Below are positions 1-7,768 of a DNA stretch of 10,698 nucleotides, piece by piece. The translations under genes and the position numbers were made by a program. A model generated the notes under the pieces. That model was not told where the DNA came from. It saw only the letters and a list, made by a program, of their open reading frames with translations, and ran no database searches. Origin of the DNA: JBNKEI01 sp050288705 (GTDB lineage Bacteria > Myxococcota > Myxococcia > Myxococcales > UBA5297); assembly GCA_050288705.1 (NCBI GenBank), contig JBNKEI010000051.1, positions 1 to 10,698 on the forward strand. The letters are read 5' to 3'. Position 1 is the stretch's first letter. Each line of letters starts with the position of its first letter.

Positions 1-258
1 GAAGCTTCGGAAATAGTCAAAAAATCAAATGCTGGAATGACCTGTAAGCCGTCTGACCCGAATGACTTGGCCAAAAGTATTATAGAAATGTATCACCTTG
101 AACAACAGAGATTGAAGCAACTAGGATCTAACGGGAGAAAAGAAATACTTAGAGCCTTTGATAGGGATACTCTCGTGAAGAGTCTTGCTGGGATGTTTCG
201 CACATTGGTAAAACGCAAGTCTGATAGCTCGCTATGCGATAAGAGCAAATGGGCTTGA
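1..258 (+). CDS. GT4-family glycosyltransferase, C-terminal fragment (5' end outside window)
   Basis: Only the last 85 codons are present; the frame is open from base 1 and stops at TGA 256-258. The peptide has the usual end of a GT-B fold, family-4 (group 1) glycosyltransferase: an 'EIVKKSNAGMTCKPSDPNDLAKSI' type stretch (acidic residue, then a glycine, then a Pro/Asp loop and a helix), a 'QLGSNGRKEI' segment, and a terminal helix with the conserved Phe of 'RAFDRDTLV'. In this family that region packs against the nucleotide-sugar site, and the enzyme transfers a sugar from a nucleotide donor to a lipid-linked or other glycan acceptor at the inner membrane. Donor and acceptor cannot be read from the tail. 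It converges on truA with about 170 bases between the stops. It fits with the other glycosyltransferase genes further right. An internal ATG at 37 exists, but homology continues upstream of it, so it is not taken as the start. Confidence 0.8.
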   Translation, partial: EASEIVKKSNAGMTCKPSDPNDLAKSIIEMYHLEQQRLKQLGSNGRKEILRAFDRDTLVKSLAGMFRTLVKRKSDSSLCDKSKWA

Positions 259-430
259 TTCGATTCAGTGGACACCAACCTAGTACGAGGTCGAATAATT
301 GTTTGTGGGACGGATGCAGTTCTTGTTTTAGAGCAATGGTTAATTTTTGCGCGGACTTGAATATGGTTAGCGCTTATGGGGCCAGGGGGATTTGTGATGA
401 ATTTCCGCGACCATTTAGGAGCGTCTTTTG

Positions 431-1231
431 CTAGGGAATAAACAGGTCACGGGCCAGACGATCAGTATCGGGAAACGGATCAAGATCAGTCGCGTAAAGC
501 ACCCGATGGAGAGCTAGTCCATCGGGATCAGCACGAGGGGGACGAGACCGCAATCCTGCTAATAATTCGTTCCATTGAGTCTCAGAAATATCATCGCTAA
601 TCAATCCCAATACCGCAGAAACTAGGTTACGAACTTGATGCTTTCCAAAACCTTTAGCCTGAAACTCTAATGTTGCTCCTTTGGGCGAGAAATCCTGAAT
701 TGTAGCTTTTAATAGTTTGCGGGGGCGGGGATTGCGTTCATTGGAAAAAACTCCCAGGTCGGAAGCAGATTGCAGTTTTTCCATAGCCATTAAGAGTTTT
801 CGATAATCAATGAATGTTAGGGGTAATTTCGCTGAAGGAAGACGCAATGCTCTAGCTTCGCCACAAAAAGAAATACGATAGCGGTATATTTTTCCAAAGG
901 AAGACCAATGCGCATGAAATTGTTTATCGGTGGAGCGCATGGCCAATATGCGTATTGTTGAAGGAAGCTGGTCATTCAAATGGTGTTGCAGATAATTCAA
1001 ATTTAAATCGCCGCGGGAATGAAAAGAAGCCACTTGTGCCCGGGCATGCACTCCGGCGTCAGTACGCGAAGCTCCAAAAGGTGTTGCGCCTAATCCTACT
1101 CGTCTAAATGCAGCAATTAGTACTCCGCCTACGGTAGGAAGCTGAGGGTTATGCTGCCACCCTTTGTAAGCTGAACCATCATATTGCAGTAGTAGGGCAT
1201 AATTGCGCCGATGATTTCCAGAAAGAGTCAT
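431..1231 (-). CDS. truA: tRNA pseudouridine synthase A
   Basis: TruA converts uridines at positions 38-40 in the anticodon arm of many tRNAs to pseudouridine. At 266 residues the protein is close to the usual length. The diagnostic motifs are in order: YDGS.Y.GWQ near residues 17-26, the catalytic motif ASRTDAGVHA at 54-63 with the nucleophilic aspartate at D58, FHAHWSSFGKIYRYRI at about 105-120 (the tRNA- and base-contacting segment with the conserved Tyr), a KGFGKHQVRN segment near residue 200, and DPDGLALHRVLY near the C-terminus. It is the last gene of the holB-holA-truA operon. Its ATG overlaps the holA stop in an ATGA tetranucleotide (1228-1231), and I see no Shine-Dalgarno sequence upstream, so translation probably depends on coupling to holA. 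The TAG stop is at 431-433. The gene looks intact. Confidence 0.96.
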   Translation of the reverse strand: MTLSGNHRRNYALLLQYDGSAYKGWQHNPQLPTVGGVLIAAFRRVGLGATPFGASRTDAGVHARAQVASFHSRGDLNLNYLQHHLNDQLPSTIRILAMRSTDKQFHAHWSSFGKIYRYRISFCGEARALRLPSAKLPLTFIDYRKLLMAMEKLQSASDLGVFSNERNPRPRKLLKATIQDFSPKGATLEFQAKGFGKHQVRNLVSAVLGLISDDISETQWNELLAGLRSRPPRADPDGLALHRVLYATDLDPFPDTDRLARDLFIP

Positions 1232-2532
1232 GTTTGTTTACATATTTGAATAATCAGAGATTCCAGAACTAATCGGGAATTCTGTCCTGATTTTAATGAA
1301 AGATCGGCTTGAGCTATAGCAAGCATTATTCGAACTAGCTCAAATAATTCAAAACGCATGCAAGCTTGAAATCCTAGCCATACTACGTAGGGGTGAGGCA
1401 TTTTTGCTCCCCGTTGAGCCATTTCTTCCGCCAAATACTTTATTCCTTTTGACTCTAATTCTTTTTGACTAGTACGTGAAGTAAACCCTAGTTTTCCCCA
1501 TCTTTCTCGGTCTTCCAAATACTTACGCATTATGGAAGCGATTGCCCCATGAATTTTTAATGGTGATTCATCTTGGCTTAAAGCACCTTGCACATAACGT
1601 AATGCATTTTTTAAATTACGGTTTCCCAAAGCGTCGGCAAGCTCACGAAATTCTTCTTCGCGCACACGTCTAACCAGAAGTTCTACTTCCGCCGCGAAAA
1701 TTGTTGGTTTCTCACCGACAAAAATGGCCAATTTTTCTAGCTCACTTTGCAAAAGACGCATATTCCCGCCGCACATATCTTTGAGCAGTCTTTCTGCTCC
1801 CGGGTCGAGCCGTTTTTGAAAAGGGGCCAGAACTTGAGCGCTAATTTGGCGAATATCTAATTTTCGCAGCTCTTTTTCTACTTTACGATCAATTATTACT
1901 CCTGCTTTTGCGCACAATTTCGCAAACGAAGACCTAGTGTCGAGCTGGGACGTTTCAATGATTAGGTAGTGGTTTTCAGGAAGCCCCTTTTGAAGCAGCT
2001 TTTCCAGCGCGCCAGTATCTCCTTCTGGGGAAGTGAGGTTTTCTTGCTGGCAAAAGGCTCCTATTTCACGAAGAAACAATAAATCAGCTTCGGCCAATTC
2101 TAATTCTAGCTCGCGGGCAATAGATGAAGCGTCGGGTTGCAAAAGTTCGCTCACCCCCCATCCTGCTCGCGCAAAAAAGGCCAGGGTTCGCTGGGCGGCT
2201 ATTCGCCGCCGGCCTAAATTCCAGGCGTCTTTGATTTTCGCCAACGCATCAGTTCTGCCCTTTTTGGGGGCGAGAAATTCTGGTTCCCGCAAGACCACTA
2301 CCTTACGGCCACGAAGTAGGGGAATGGTTATTAAATCCCTAGCTACATGTGAAGGGGTAGAACCGTCATGAATGCATAAATTCAATCCCGGACTAGCTTT
2401 GGGCAGCAATTTGCTAATTATTTCGTCTGCTGTCTTGCGCACCAAATACTCTTCGCCGGTAATTAAATAAACCGGGGCAGGCTGTCCAGATTCAATGTCT
2501 TTTAGATAGGCAGAAGAATGTGGGGTAGTCAT
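1228..2532 (-). CDS. holA: DNA polymerase III subunit delta (clamp loader), enlarged form
   Basis: Delta is the clamp-loader subunit that binds and opens the beta sliding clamp. The N-terminal domain starts with the family motif PVYLITGEEYLVRK (residues 20-33), followed by RDLITIPLLRGRKVVVLREPEFL (about 65-87). The usual CGGNMRLLQSELEKLAIF helix lies around 254-271, and a helical collar domain fills the rest. The protein has 434 residues, against roughly 340 in E. coli. The excess is an inserted, highly charged segment of about 85 residues (about 89-175) containing KDAWNLGRRR and ARAGWGVSELL, placed between the early beta strands and LPENHYLIIE. I recall a similar insert in myxobacterial homologues, but this was not checked by alignment. 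Both ends overlap neighbours in ATGA: with holB at 2529-2532 and with truA at 1228-1231. There is no clear ribosome binding site, so coupled translation is likely. Confidence 0.93.
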   Translation of the reverse strand: MTTPHSSAYLKDIESGQPAPVYLITGEEYLVRKTADEIISKLLPKASPGLNLCIHDGSTPSHVARDLITIPLLRGRKVVVLREPEFLAPKKGRTDALAKIKDAWNLGRRRIAAQRTLAFFARAGWGVSELLQPDASSIARELELELAEADLLFLREIGAFCQQENLTSPEGDTGALEKLLQKGLPENHYLIIETSQLDTRSSFAKLCAKAGVIIDRKVEKELRKLDIRQISAQVLAPFQKRLDPGAERLLKDMCGGNMRLLQSELEKLAIFVGEKPTIFAAEVELLVRRVREEEFRELADALGNRNLKNALRYVQGALSQDESPLKIHGAIASIMRKYLEDRERWGKLGFTSRTSQKELESKGIKYLAEEMAQRGAKMPHPYVVWLGFQACMRFELFELVRIMLAIAQADLSLKSGQNSRLVLESLIIQICKQT

Positions 2533-3563
2533 AGGTCGGGAAAAAGAAAACGCAGAGTGGCTTGTTCCATTTGTAGCCGGGGGGAGGCATTAAAACGAAA
2601 CGAGTTTTTGGTAGAATGACACAAATCAATACGTCGCAGCGCTTCTACTGCTCCAATTTTTTGTGCAGCTTGCACTGCTAATTCCGCCAAGTCACGGTGG
2701 ATGATGGTGTCAGCCGGCGCCCCGGAAGCAAGAGCGGCCACATCGCGATACCAGGTACAAATGAGATCTAGATGGAGTTCTGCCTGAGCGCGATCCGCAG
2801 CAAAATCAGTGGCAAAATGGAGAGCGCTGCGAGCCTCGCCTGGCGTTAATTGTTCTAGTCGCTGAATTAGTTCTTTTCGCTGGGCCAAAGCCGAAGAGTC
2901 CAGCGCCAATGCTTGGGAAAGGCTACCTGCCGCCATAGAGGCGCAAAGAAATGCGGTTTGCGTATCAACCTTTTTTTCTTGGGCTACACGCTGAGCCACA
3001 AAATCGAGGGGCAATGGGCCAAAAGAAAGCTTGAAACACCGTGATCTAATGGTGGGTAATAAAGCATTAGGAGCCGCGCTTACCAAAATAAGAATGGTAT
3101 CTCCGGGCGGTTCTTCCAGCGTCTTGAGAAGGCCGTTTTGTGCTTGTGCGTTCATGGCATCGGCATTTATCACCAGAGCCACTTTTTTGCGGGCTTCCAA
3201 TGCCTTTAGCGAGAGCCTTTCTTGAAGACGGCGAATTTGTCCGATTTTAATTTCTCGCGAAGGGGTTCCGGAAAAATCCGAACGCCCTGCCCAGCCACGG
3301 GCTACTTGCTCGGCTTCGGCCACCACATACTGCACATCGGGGTGGTTGCGGCTGGCTACGCGTAAACACGGGCCGCATTGGCCGCAAGCGTCGGCTTTTC
3401 TTTGCTCGCAGTTAACCGATTGCGCCAATGCTTTGGCGGTAAGCTCTTTGCCTATTCCCTCGAGACCGCCGAAAAGATAAGCGTGGTGAAGCTGGTCAGA
3501 CTCCAGTCCTGCTTTTAGTGAATGGATGACTCGGTCGTGGCCTACAATCGATGCAAATGACAT
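2529..3563 (-). CDS. holB: DNA polymerase III subunit delta' (clamp loader)
   Basis: Delta' is the stator subunit of the DnaX clamp-loader complex. The AAA+ domain opens with SIVGHDRVIHSLKAGL and HAYLF, then a P-loop GGLEGIGKE at 32-40. A glutamate replaces the usual Ser/Thr after the lysine, consistent with delta' subunits that do not hydrolyse ATP. A zinc module follows with Cys at 52, 60, 63 and 66 (C...CGQCGPC). Later come the Walker B-like VALVINADAM (128-137), LLKTLEEPP (145-153) and the sensor/arginine-finger SRC motif at 174-176. The length of 344 residues is typical. It is the first gene of the operon. No good Shine-Dalgarno sequence precedes the ATG at 3563 (the upstream bases read AAAGTGCCCGACTT), and no thymidylate kinase gene precedes it, although that is a common arrangement elsewhere. 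The downstream holA start overlaps its stop. Confidence 0.95.
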   Translation of the reverse strand: MSFASIVGHDRVIHSLKAGLESDQLHHAYLFGGLEGIGKELTAKALAQSVNCEQRKADACGQCGPCLRVASRNHPDVQYVVAEAEQVARGWAGRSDFSGTPSREIKIGQIRRLQERLSLKALEARKKVALVINADAMNAQAQNGLLKTLEEPPGDTILILVSAAPNALLPTIRSRCFKLSFGPLPLDFVAQRVAQEKKVDTQTAFLCASMAAGSLSQALALDSSALAQRKELIQRLEQLTPGEARSALHFATDFAADRAQAELHLDLICTWYRDVAALASGAPADTIIHRDLAELAVQAAQKIGAVEALRRIDLCHSTKNSFRFNASPRLQMEQATLRFLFPDL

Positions 3564-3605
3564 AAGTCGGGCACTTTAGACTAGCTTGCAGGGAAATTGA
3601 AGCGG

Positions 3606-3633
3606 TTCACTGCTCATTCCTCATTGTTCGTTG
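3606..3633. repeat. Four imperfect tandem heptamers (consensus YTCATTS) upstream of holB
   Basis: Read on the + strand, bases 3606-3633 divide exactly into four heptamers: TTCACTG, CTCATTC, CTCATTG and TTCGTTG. The flanking heptamers on either side do not fit the pattern. The array sits about 40 bases upstream of the holB start, within the leader. It may be a simple slippage repeat or a binding array. Nothing in the sequence decides its role. Confidence 0.45.
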
Positions 3634-3670
3634 TTTTGCTAGACCGACATTCATGCCATTTGGTAGTCAT
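3614..3670 (-). CDS. Possible 18-codon leader ORF upstream of holB
   Basis: On the - strand, an ATG at 3670 is preceded by a purine-rich AAGAAGGGG about six bases upstream, the best Shine-Dalgarno-like sequence in the holB region. The frame reads MTTKWHECRSSKTTNNEE and stops at TGA 3614-3616, 50 bases before the holB start. The 3' half overlaps the heptamer repeat. There is no run of one amino acid and no obvious attenuator hairpin, so a regulatory leader-peptide role is only a guess. It may simply be chance. Confidence 0.2.
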   Translation of the reverse strand: MTTKWHECRSSKTTNNEE

Positions 3671-3726
3671 GGCGCACCCCTTCTTCTTTTCTCGAGGTGC
3701 ACAGCATATCCCGTAAGTTAGGAGCC

Positions 3727-4122
3727 TTATCCGTACTTTATGTGACTCCTCGCCGCTTTTTCGGCATCTTCTTTGGAGCCATAGGGACCTAGCATTACGC
3801 TTTTGCCACGCACATCGAACTTGGCTAGGATTCCCCTGGTTGTTCCAACGACCTTTATGCCGTCTTCTGTCTCATAGTCGATGTTGGTTCGGCCCATTAT
3901 ATCTCTTTTGACACCAGTTCTTGAGCCATCATCGGAAGGACCAGCATACGGAGGGTATCCCTTTCTCCATTCACCCGACTCATTTAGTGGGTCCGAGAAT
4001 CCGTCCTGAGGCCATGACAATGCCTCTCGTTGCGTTTGACTGCCGCTATCGTTGCGCCTGCTTGAGTATGAGGTCTTTGAAGCTGCCCGGTTGCCATAGC
4101 CAGGCGGAATATTTGGAAACAT
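3727..4122 (-). CDS. Small hypothetical protein with possible AP2-like C-terminus
   Basis: I do not recognise this 131-residue protein. The first 75 residues are polar and rich in Gly, Ser, Pro, Asn and Arg, with no signal peptide or membrane segment, and are probably disordered. From about residue 76 it looks folded: strands in NIDYETEDGIKVVG, TRGILAKFDVRGK and SVMLGPYG, then a helix SKEDAEKAARSHI at the end. The order 'strand, strand with GK, LG-aromatic, then a (S/T)-(K/E)-E-(D/E)-A-x-x-A-A helix' resembles the small AP2-like DNA-binding fold found attached to phage HNH endonucleases and integrases. This is pattern similarity only. The ATG at 4122 has a weak GAAAG about 12 bases upstream. 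It lies between the maf-like gene and holB, all on the - strand, but with gaps of 242 and 163 bases it need not be cotranscribed. Codon use looks coding throughout. Confidence 0.55.
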   Translation of the reverse strand: MFPNIPPGYGNRAASKTSYSSRRNDSGSQTQREALSWPQDGFSDPLNESGEWRKGYPPYAGPSDDGSRTGVKRDIMGRTNIDYETEDGIKVVGTTRGILAKFDVRGKSVMLGPYGSKEDAEKAARSHIKYG

Positions 4123-4364
4123 GAGCGCGCTCGCTTTCTAGTATGAATTGATGGTTGGAGTAGCATTGCCGCAATCGATTGAAAAAACAGCAGCCCCCCT
4201 TCACATGAAATTGTCGGCCGATCATAGGAGAAGTTGCGTTGCGTCGGTCAAAAATTAGAAATTTCTTGCCCCAGTTGGACGGTCTGCCCGGTGCAGCTCT
4301 AGGCGCGAGATCGGCGCGAAAAAAATTAGAGGCCACGCAATCTTCCAGCATCGAGAAAGGGGGT

Positions 4365-6386
4365 CTAATATAATTTCTCGGAAAGCTCTTTCAGTGCTGC
4401 CTCCAGCATAGGGATAATCTCCTTACCGTCTTTTTCAATCGTTCGATAAAGAGAAGCCTCTGCTTCGTTTAATTGCGCGAGAGTGATGTTTTCATCCCCA
4501 GCACGCAGTTCAGCTTCACAAATTTCCGAGGACAGTAACACTGGAAGAAATGGTAGTCCGCTGGCTACTTTTTTGAGTTGGTCTACTAAGTGTTTATCGG
4601 CGCCACGGTTGGGACGCACGGTTTTACGGCAGCGATGAGCAAATTTCACTGCCCGGCGTAATCCTTCGCAAATCGGGCCCAGGTGGTTTTTCATTATAGT
4701 TCGCCGGTTAGGCAGGTCGGGTTGGGAAAGTGCATGGTGAATGCGAGCACAGATATCAATATTTTGGTTTCCATAGAGGTTTAATACCTCTGCTAGCCGC
4801 AAATGACGCATTCCTTCCAGAAATGCGCCTCCCTCGGTGGCATTAATGAATTCTGCTTTTCCCTGTAAGTCATTAATTTGCGCGCGTAATGCCAAAATTT
4901 GTCGACGCATATTAAGGGTAGTTTGTACAGTGCCGCCATTGTAAGCAGGCACGTCCACTAAAAGAAGATTTTCGTTTTTGGTTTCTTGGTAGGTTTTTTC
5001 GGAAGTGCTGTCCGAGGCCAGGCGTGCTTTGGTTGCCAGGGTGCTCGAATTCAAACTTACTCCGTCGGCGCTAATTGCTAGTTCATTGCCGCCGTCCGCA
5101 GCATTATGTGCGTAATACTTACGTCCAGCTAGCGCGAAATCTTGACCTATAAAAACAATAGGCGAACAACTCATTTTAATTGCTAAATGCAAGGCAGTTA
5201 CCGAAACCGTTCCTCCGGCTCGTAGCGAAGCGTTTTCTCCTAATAAGCCATAAATCCAGCTTTCCACTATGGGAGAAGCCGCAAAGGTGAATATCCGGTC
5301 TGCGGGCAGGAAAAATAGATCAGGCATTACGCTGGCTCCCAGCCCAAGGGTGGGTAGCTCGCCGGGCTGGGATCCTTCGAAATGGTAGAGAAGATTTTGA
5401 TAGTCGCAAGCCAGTGCAATATCTGGTTGCACTCCCGCTTGGCGCAATGCTTTTACCGTTTGATTAATACAAATTATGACTGCGCGGCCTTTAAATTCTT
5501 TCAAAAGATGAATGTTTTTATCGAGTGAGGGGCCGGCAGAAACAATAATGGCAGGAACTCCGGGGAAAATGCCGGAAAGACTATGGGCCGAAGGCAGATT
5601 GGCAATGGTAGCTAGATTGCGACTGCAATAACGCATGAATTTGGGAGCCATTTCATTAAGCGCTCTTCCAAAATCATTAAGTGTAGGAAGAGCATCTTGC
5701 AGGCGTGCTACTACTTCCGGGGTAGGTAAACCATTGGCTCCTACCTGGCTAATGCGGAAGCGCTGGGGTAAAGGCAACCCTAATTTCCAGGCACCGCTAT
5801 CTAATTCTTCAATTCGAGTGATAGGAATTGCTTTGGAAAAAGAATCGCTAGGTTTGGCTTGGCAGAAAATTCTTTTTTGGCCTCTTTCCATTAGGGCGGG
5901 AACTAAACTGGCTGCCTGGTCACCTAAAAGAACTATTAAGTCGCGTTTTTTATCCCACGGCGCTTCTAGTAAAGTTTCTATAACCGCTTGCTGACTATTG
6001 CTGGCGCTATCAAGCCATTGAGCCACATCTGAGAAACCTGCTCGCGACAGGATTTGGCGGGTTTTTTCATCGGCTTGTTGCACTCGCTTGGTAATAATGA
6101 GTAACAACTGCTCCATTTCTTGCCGTGCAGGATGTTTGGCATCCATTTGCTGGAAACAGGTAGAGGCCATACCAATTAATTGGGAAACATCCTGAATTGA
6201 TTTTAGAATCTCCCATACTGTTTTTTCTTCATTCTGGTCTAAGGCTAAGTTGAGATGCTCGGTCAAAGTTGCCCGCTGCGCTAGTGCTTCGGCCAAAATG
6301 GCTGCGGCTTGGGTTGGATTCATTTCCAAAGGTGGTTTTGGTTCGGCAGAAGTGGACATGGCTTTTCCCGAAGGTTCTTTAGACAT
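4365..6386 (-). CDS. Maf/DUF115 family motility-associated glycosyltransferase-like protein
   Basis: This is a member of the Maf (motility accessory factor, DUF115, 6-hydroxymethylpterin pyrophosphokinase MptE-like) family. Characterised members are needed to attach nonulosonic acids such as pseudaminic or legionaminic acid to flagellin in the cytoplasm. I choose the ATG at 6386 (673 aa), since GGGGAG lies nine bases upstream; an in-frame TTG at 6419 would add 11 residues and lacks a ribosome site. In 673-residue numbering there is a helical N-terminal region to about 150, then the core domain: PAIIVSAGPSLDKN (278-291) with the family GPSL signature, a VQPDIALACD segment (319-328), the GGTVSVTALHLA helix (391-402) and IVFIGQDFALAGRKYYA (410-426). 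The motif INATEGGAFLEGMRH (514-528) and a long helical tail follow. The order is typical of full-length Maf proteins. It diverges from the GT2/radical SAM operon. No flagellin gene is visible, so the acceptor is uncertain. Some DUF115 proteins act outside flagellar glycosylation. Confidence 0.88.
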   Translation of the reverse strand: MSKEPSGKAMSTSAEPKPPLEMNPTQAAAILAEALAQRATLTEHLNLALDQNEEKTVWEILKSIQDVSQLIGMASTCFQQMDAKHPARQEMEQLLLIITKRVQQADEKTRQILSRAGFSDVAQWLDSASNSQQAVIETLLEAPWDKKRDLIVLLGDQAASLVPALMERGQKRIFCQAKPSDSFSKAIPITRIEELDSGAWKLGLPLPQRFRISQVGANGLPTPEVVARLQDALPTLNDFGRALNEMAPKFMRYCSRNLATIANLPSAHSLSGIFPGVPAIIVSAGPSLDKNIHLLKEFKGRAVIICINQTVKALRQAGVQPDIALACDYQNLLYHFEGSQPGELPTLGLGASVMPDLFFLPADRIFTFAASPIVESWIYGLLGENASLRAGGTVSVTALHLAIKMSCSPIVFIGQDFALAGRKYYAHNAADGGNELAISADGVSLNSSTLATKARLASDSTSEKTYQETKNENLLLVDVPAYNGGTVQTTLNMRRQILALRAQINDLQGKAEFINATEGGAFLEGMRHLRLAEVLNLYGNQNIDICARIHHALSQPDLPNRRTIMKNHLGPICEGLRRAVKFAHRCRKTVRPNRGADKHLVDQLKKVASGLPFLPVLLSSEICEAELRAGDENITLAQLNEAEASLYRTIEKDGKEIIPMLEAALKELSEKLY

Positions 6387-6395
6387 GAAGAGCGA

Positions 6396-6401
6396 CTCCC
6401 C
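6396..6401 (-). promoter_or_regulatory. Ribosome binding site that sets the maf-like gene start
   Basis: On the - strand these bases read GGGGAG, nine bases before the ATG at 6386. The upstream in-frame TTG at 6419 has only pyrimidine-rich sequence before it. This favours the shorter protein. Confidence 0.6.
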
Positions 6402-6632
6402 GGTAGCAATTTCTTGCAAACAGAAAGCCAGTGAAGAATAGGACTAAAGTGTGACTACTAGCGTCAAAAAATGTGCATAAATGCCATTAGACTGACGCAG
6501 TTAGCAGAATAAATGGCACGAGAGGCCTAAATCTGGTCGGCCTTGAACAAGACTGGAATTACAGAGTAAGAATTAGAAGGAGAGATTGTTCTATGTGGAA
6601 TGTAAAGAGTTAATGGTTTGTAGAGGAATACA
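6402..6632. promoter_or_regulatory. Divergent intergenic region between the maf-like gene and the GT2 operon
   Basis: This region must hold the start signals for both directions. Leftward, a TTGACG hexamer (complement of 6462-6467) resembles a -35 box, but no good -10 box sits 16-18 bases on. Rightward, TTGAAC at 6543-6548 is followed at 18 bases by TAAGAA, a weak match. A short inverted repeat, AGGCC at 6523-6527 and GGCCT at 6539-6543, encloses 11 bases and could be an operator or nothing. An AGAGGA ribosome site at 6622-6627 lies five bases before the GT2 ATG. No complete promoter can be named with confidence. Confidence 0.35.
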
Positions 6633-7745
6633 ATGTCTAGCGTAATACCACCATTGGTTACCATTGGAATAACCGTTCTCAATGGTGAATTAACTCTTAA
6701 AGAATCACTGCAGAGTGCGGCGGAACAGAATTTTGACAATTTGGAAATACTCATTCTTGACGATGGCAGCTCCGATGCTACGCCATCGATAATAGCGAGC
6801 TTCCCAGACTCGCGAATTACTGCAATTCGTTCTAGTAAAAATTTGGGAGTTGGTAGGGGAAGGCAATTGTTAAAAAGCCTGGCGCGGGGCGATTATCTTA
6901 CCTGGCTAGATGCAGATGATATCTATGATAAAAACCGGGTGAGAATTTTGGTGGAGTGGGCGGAAAAAAGCGGTGCTGACCTGGTTAGTGATTGTTATCG
7001 GGTTATGAATGCCGATGGAAGCTTTCAGGGCAAGATTTTACGGGTTCCGGAAAAAATTGCCTACGATCGTCACCTGACCCGACTATTTGAACGCAATGTA
7101 ATGCTGCCGCATCCTTTGATGCGTCGTAGTTGTTATCAGCAAATAAATTATGATCCGGTGGCGCATACTTCCGAAGACTATGATGTGTGGTTACAGTGCT
7201 CTTATCGAGGCCTGGTGTATTCTTTTTTTAACGAGCCATTACTTTATTACCGACTAACTCCTAACTCCTTAAGTAAAAATCATAAAAAGAGTCGACAAAT
7301 GACTAAATATATATTCTCAAAATATCTTTTGGAGGATTTGATTCGATTGTATCGTGAACGTGGGTATAGCGAGGCGCATATACAATACATGCTGTGTTTA
7401 CAAAATATTTTTCGAGAAAACTACCATCAAGCTCTTTATCATGCTCAGCAGTCGTGGCCTGATGACCTAGAAGTAGACCGAGATTTTTATGTAGGTACTC
7501 TGTTGCTGAGAAATGGGAAACCAGACGCAGCGAGAGAGAAACTGGAAAACCATTTAGCTAATAATAAGCAATCGGCTGCTGGATGGAATAATTTGGGGGT
7601 GGCCAGTCAACGTTTGCAGGGCGATTCCCAGTCTTTTTTTCGCCGAGCGTTAGAAACAGTGCCCGGGTATGTTGACGCCAAGCTGAACATGGAAAGCACG
7701 GGAAGGGTAGCCGAATATATTACTGATACCTTAATGCGTACTTAA
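6633..7745 (+). CDS. GT2-family glycosyltransferase with TPR-like C-terminal extension
   Basis: The first ~210 residues form a GT-A fold family-2 inverting glycosyltransferase. VTIGITVLNGELTLKESLQS (9-28) is the first strand-helix. ILDDGSSDAT (41-50) holds the nucleotide-binding aspartates, TWLDADD (90-96) is the DXD-like metal site, and TSEDYDVWLQ (179-188) carries the acidic catalytic-base pair. It would transfer a sugar from a nucleotide donor to an unknown acceptor in the cytoplasm. There are no transmembrane segments. Residues from about 225 onwards are helical; 283-310 (YVGTLLLRNGKPDAAREKLENHL) and about 315-345 (GWNNLGVASQRLQ..SFFRRALETVPG) look like two TPR units, suggesting protein binding, perhaps of the acceptor. 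An AGAGGA ribosome site lies five bases before the ATG. The radical SAM gene follows after 23 bases, so the two form an operon, divergent from the Maf-like gene. Confidence 0.9.
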   Translation: MSSVIPPLVTIGITVLNGELTLKESLQSAAEQNFDNLEILILDDGSSDATPSIIASFPDSRITAIRSSKNLGVGRGRQLLKSLARGDYLTWLDADDIYDKNRVRILVEWAEKSGADLVSDCYRVMNADGSFQGKILRVPEKIAYDRHLTRLFERNVMLPHPLMRRSCYQQINYDPVAHTSEDYDVWLQCSYRGLVYSFFNEPLLYYRLTPNSLSKNHKKSRQMTKYIFSKYLLEDLIRLYRERGYSEAHIQYMLCLQNIFRENYHQALYHAQQSWPDDLEVDRDFYVGTLLLRNGKPDAAREKLENHLANNKQSAAGWNNLGVASQRLQGDSQSFFRRALETVPGYVDAKLNMESTGRVAEYITDTLMRT

Positions 7746-7768
7746 ACGGTCGATCCGAGGGATAAATC

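Noticed and set aside
259..441. Frame following the GT4 stop, which reads on through two TGA codons as RGRIIVCGTDAVLVLEQW and later GPGGFVMNF
   Set aside because: It looks slightly protein-like, but it is short, broken and matches no family I know; a run of this kind can occur by chance.
2033..2371. 112-codon + strand frame rich in Ser, Arg and Ala inside holA
   Set aside because: An antisense shadow of the charged HolA insert, with no motif or ribosome site of its own.
4046..4351. Open frame of 101 codons on the - strand, upstream of and overlapping the 131-residue gene
   Set aside because: No recognisable motif, no ribosome site, and its 3' part is out of frame inside a better-supported gene.
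6514..6530. TGGCACG resembling the -24 element of a sigma-54 promoter upstream of the GT2 gene
   Set aside because: The -12 GC falls two bases too early and the TTGC pattern is absent, so the spacing rule of sigma-54 promoters is not met.
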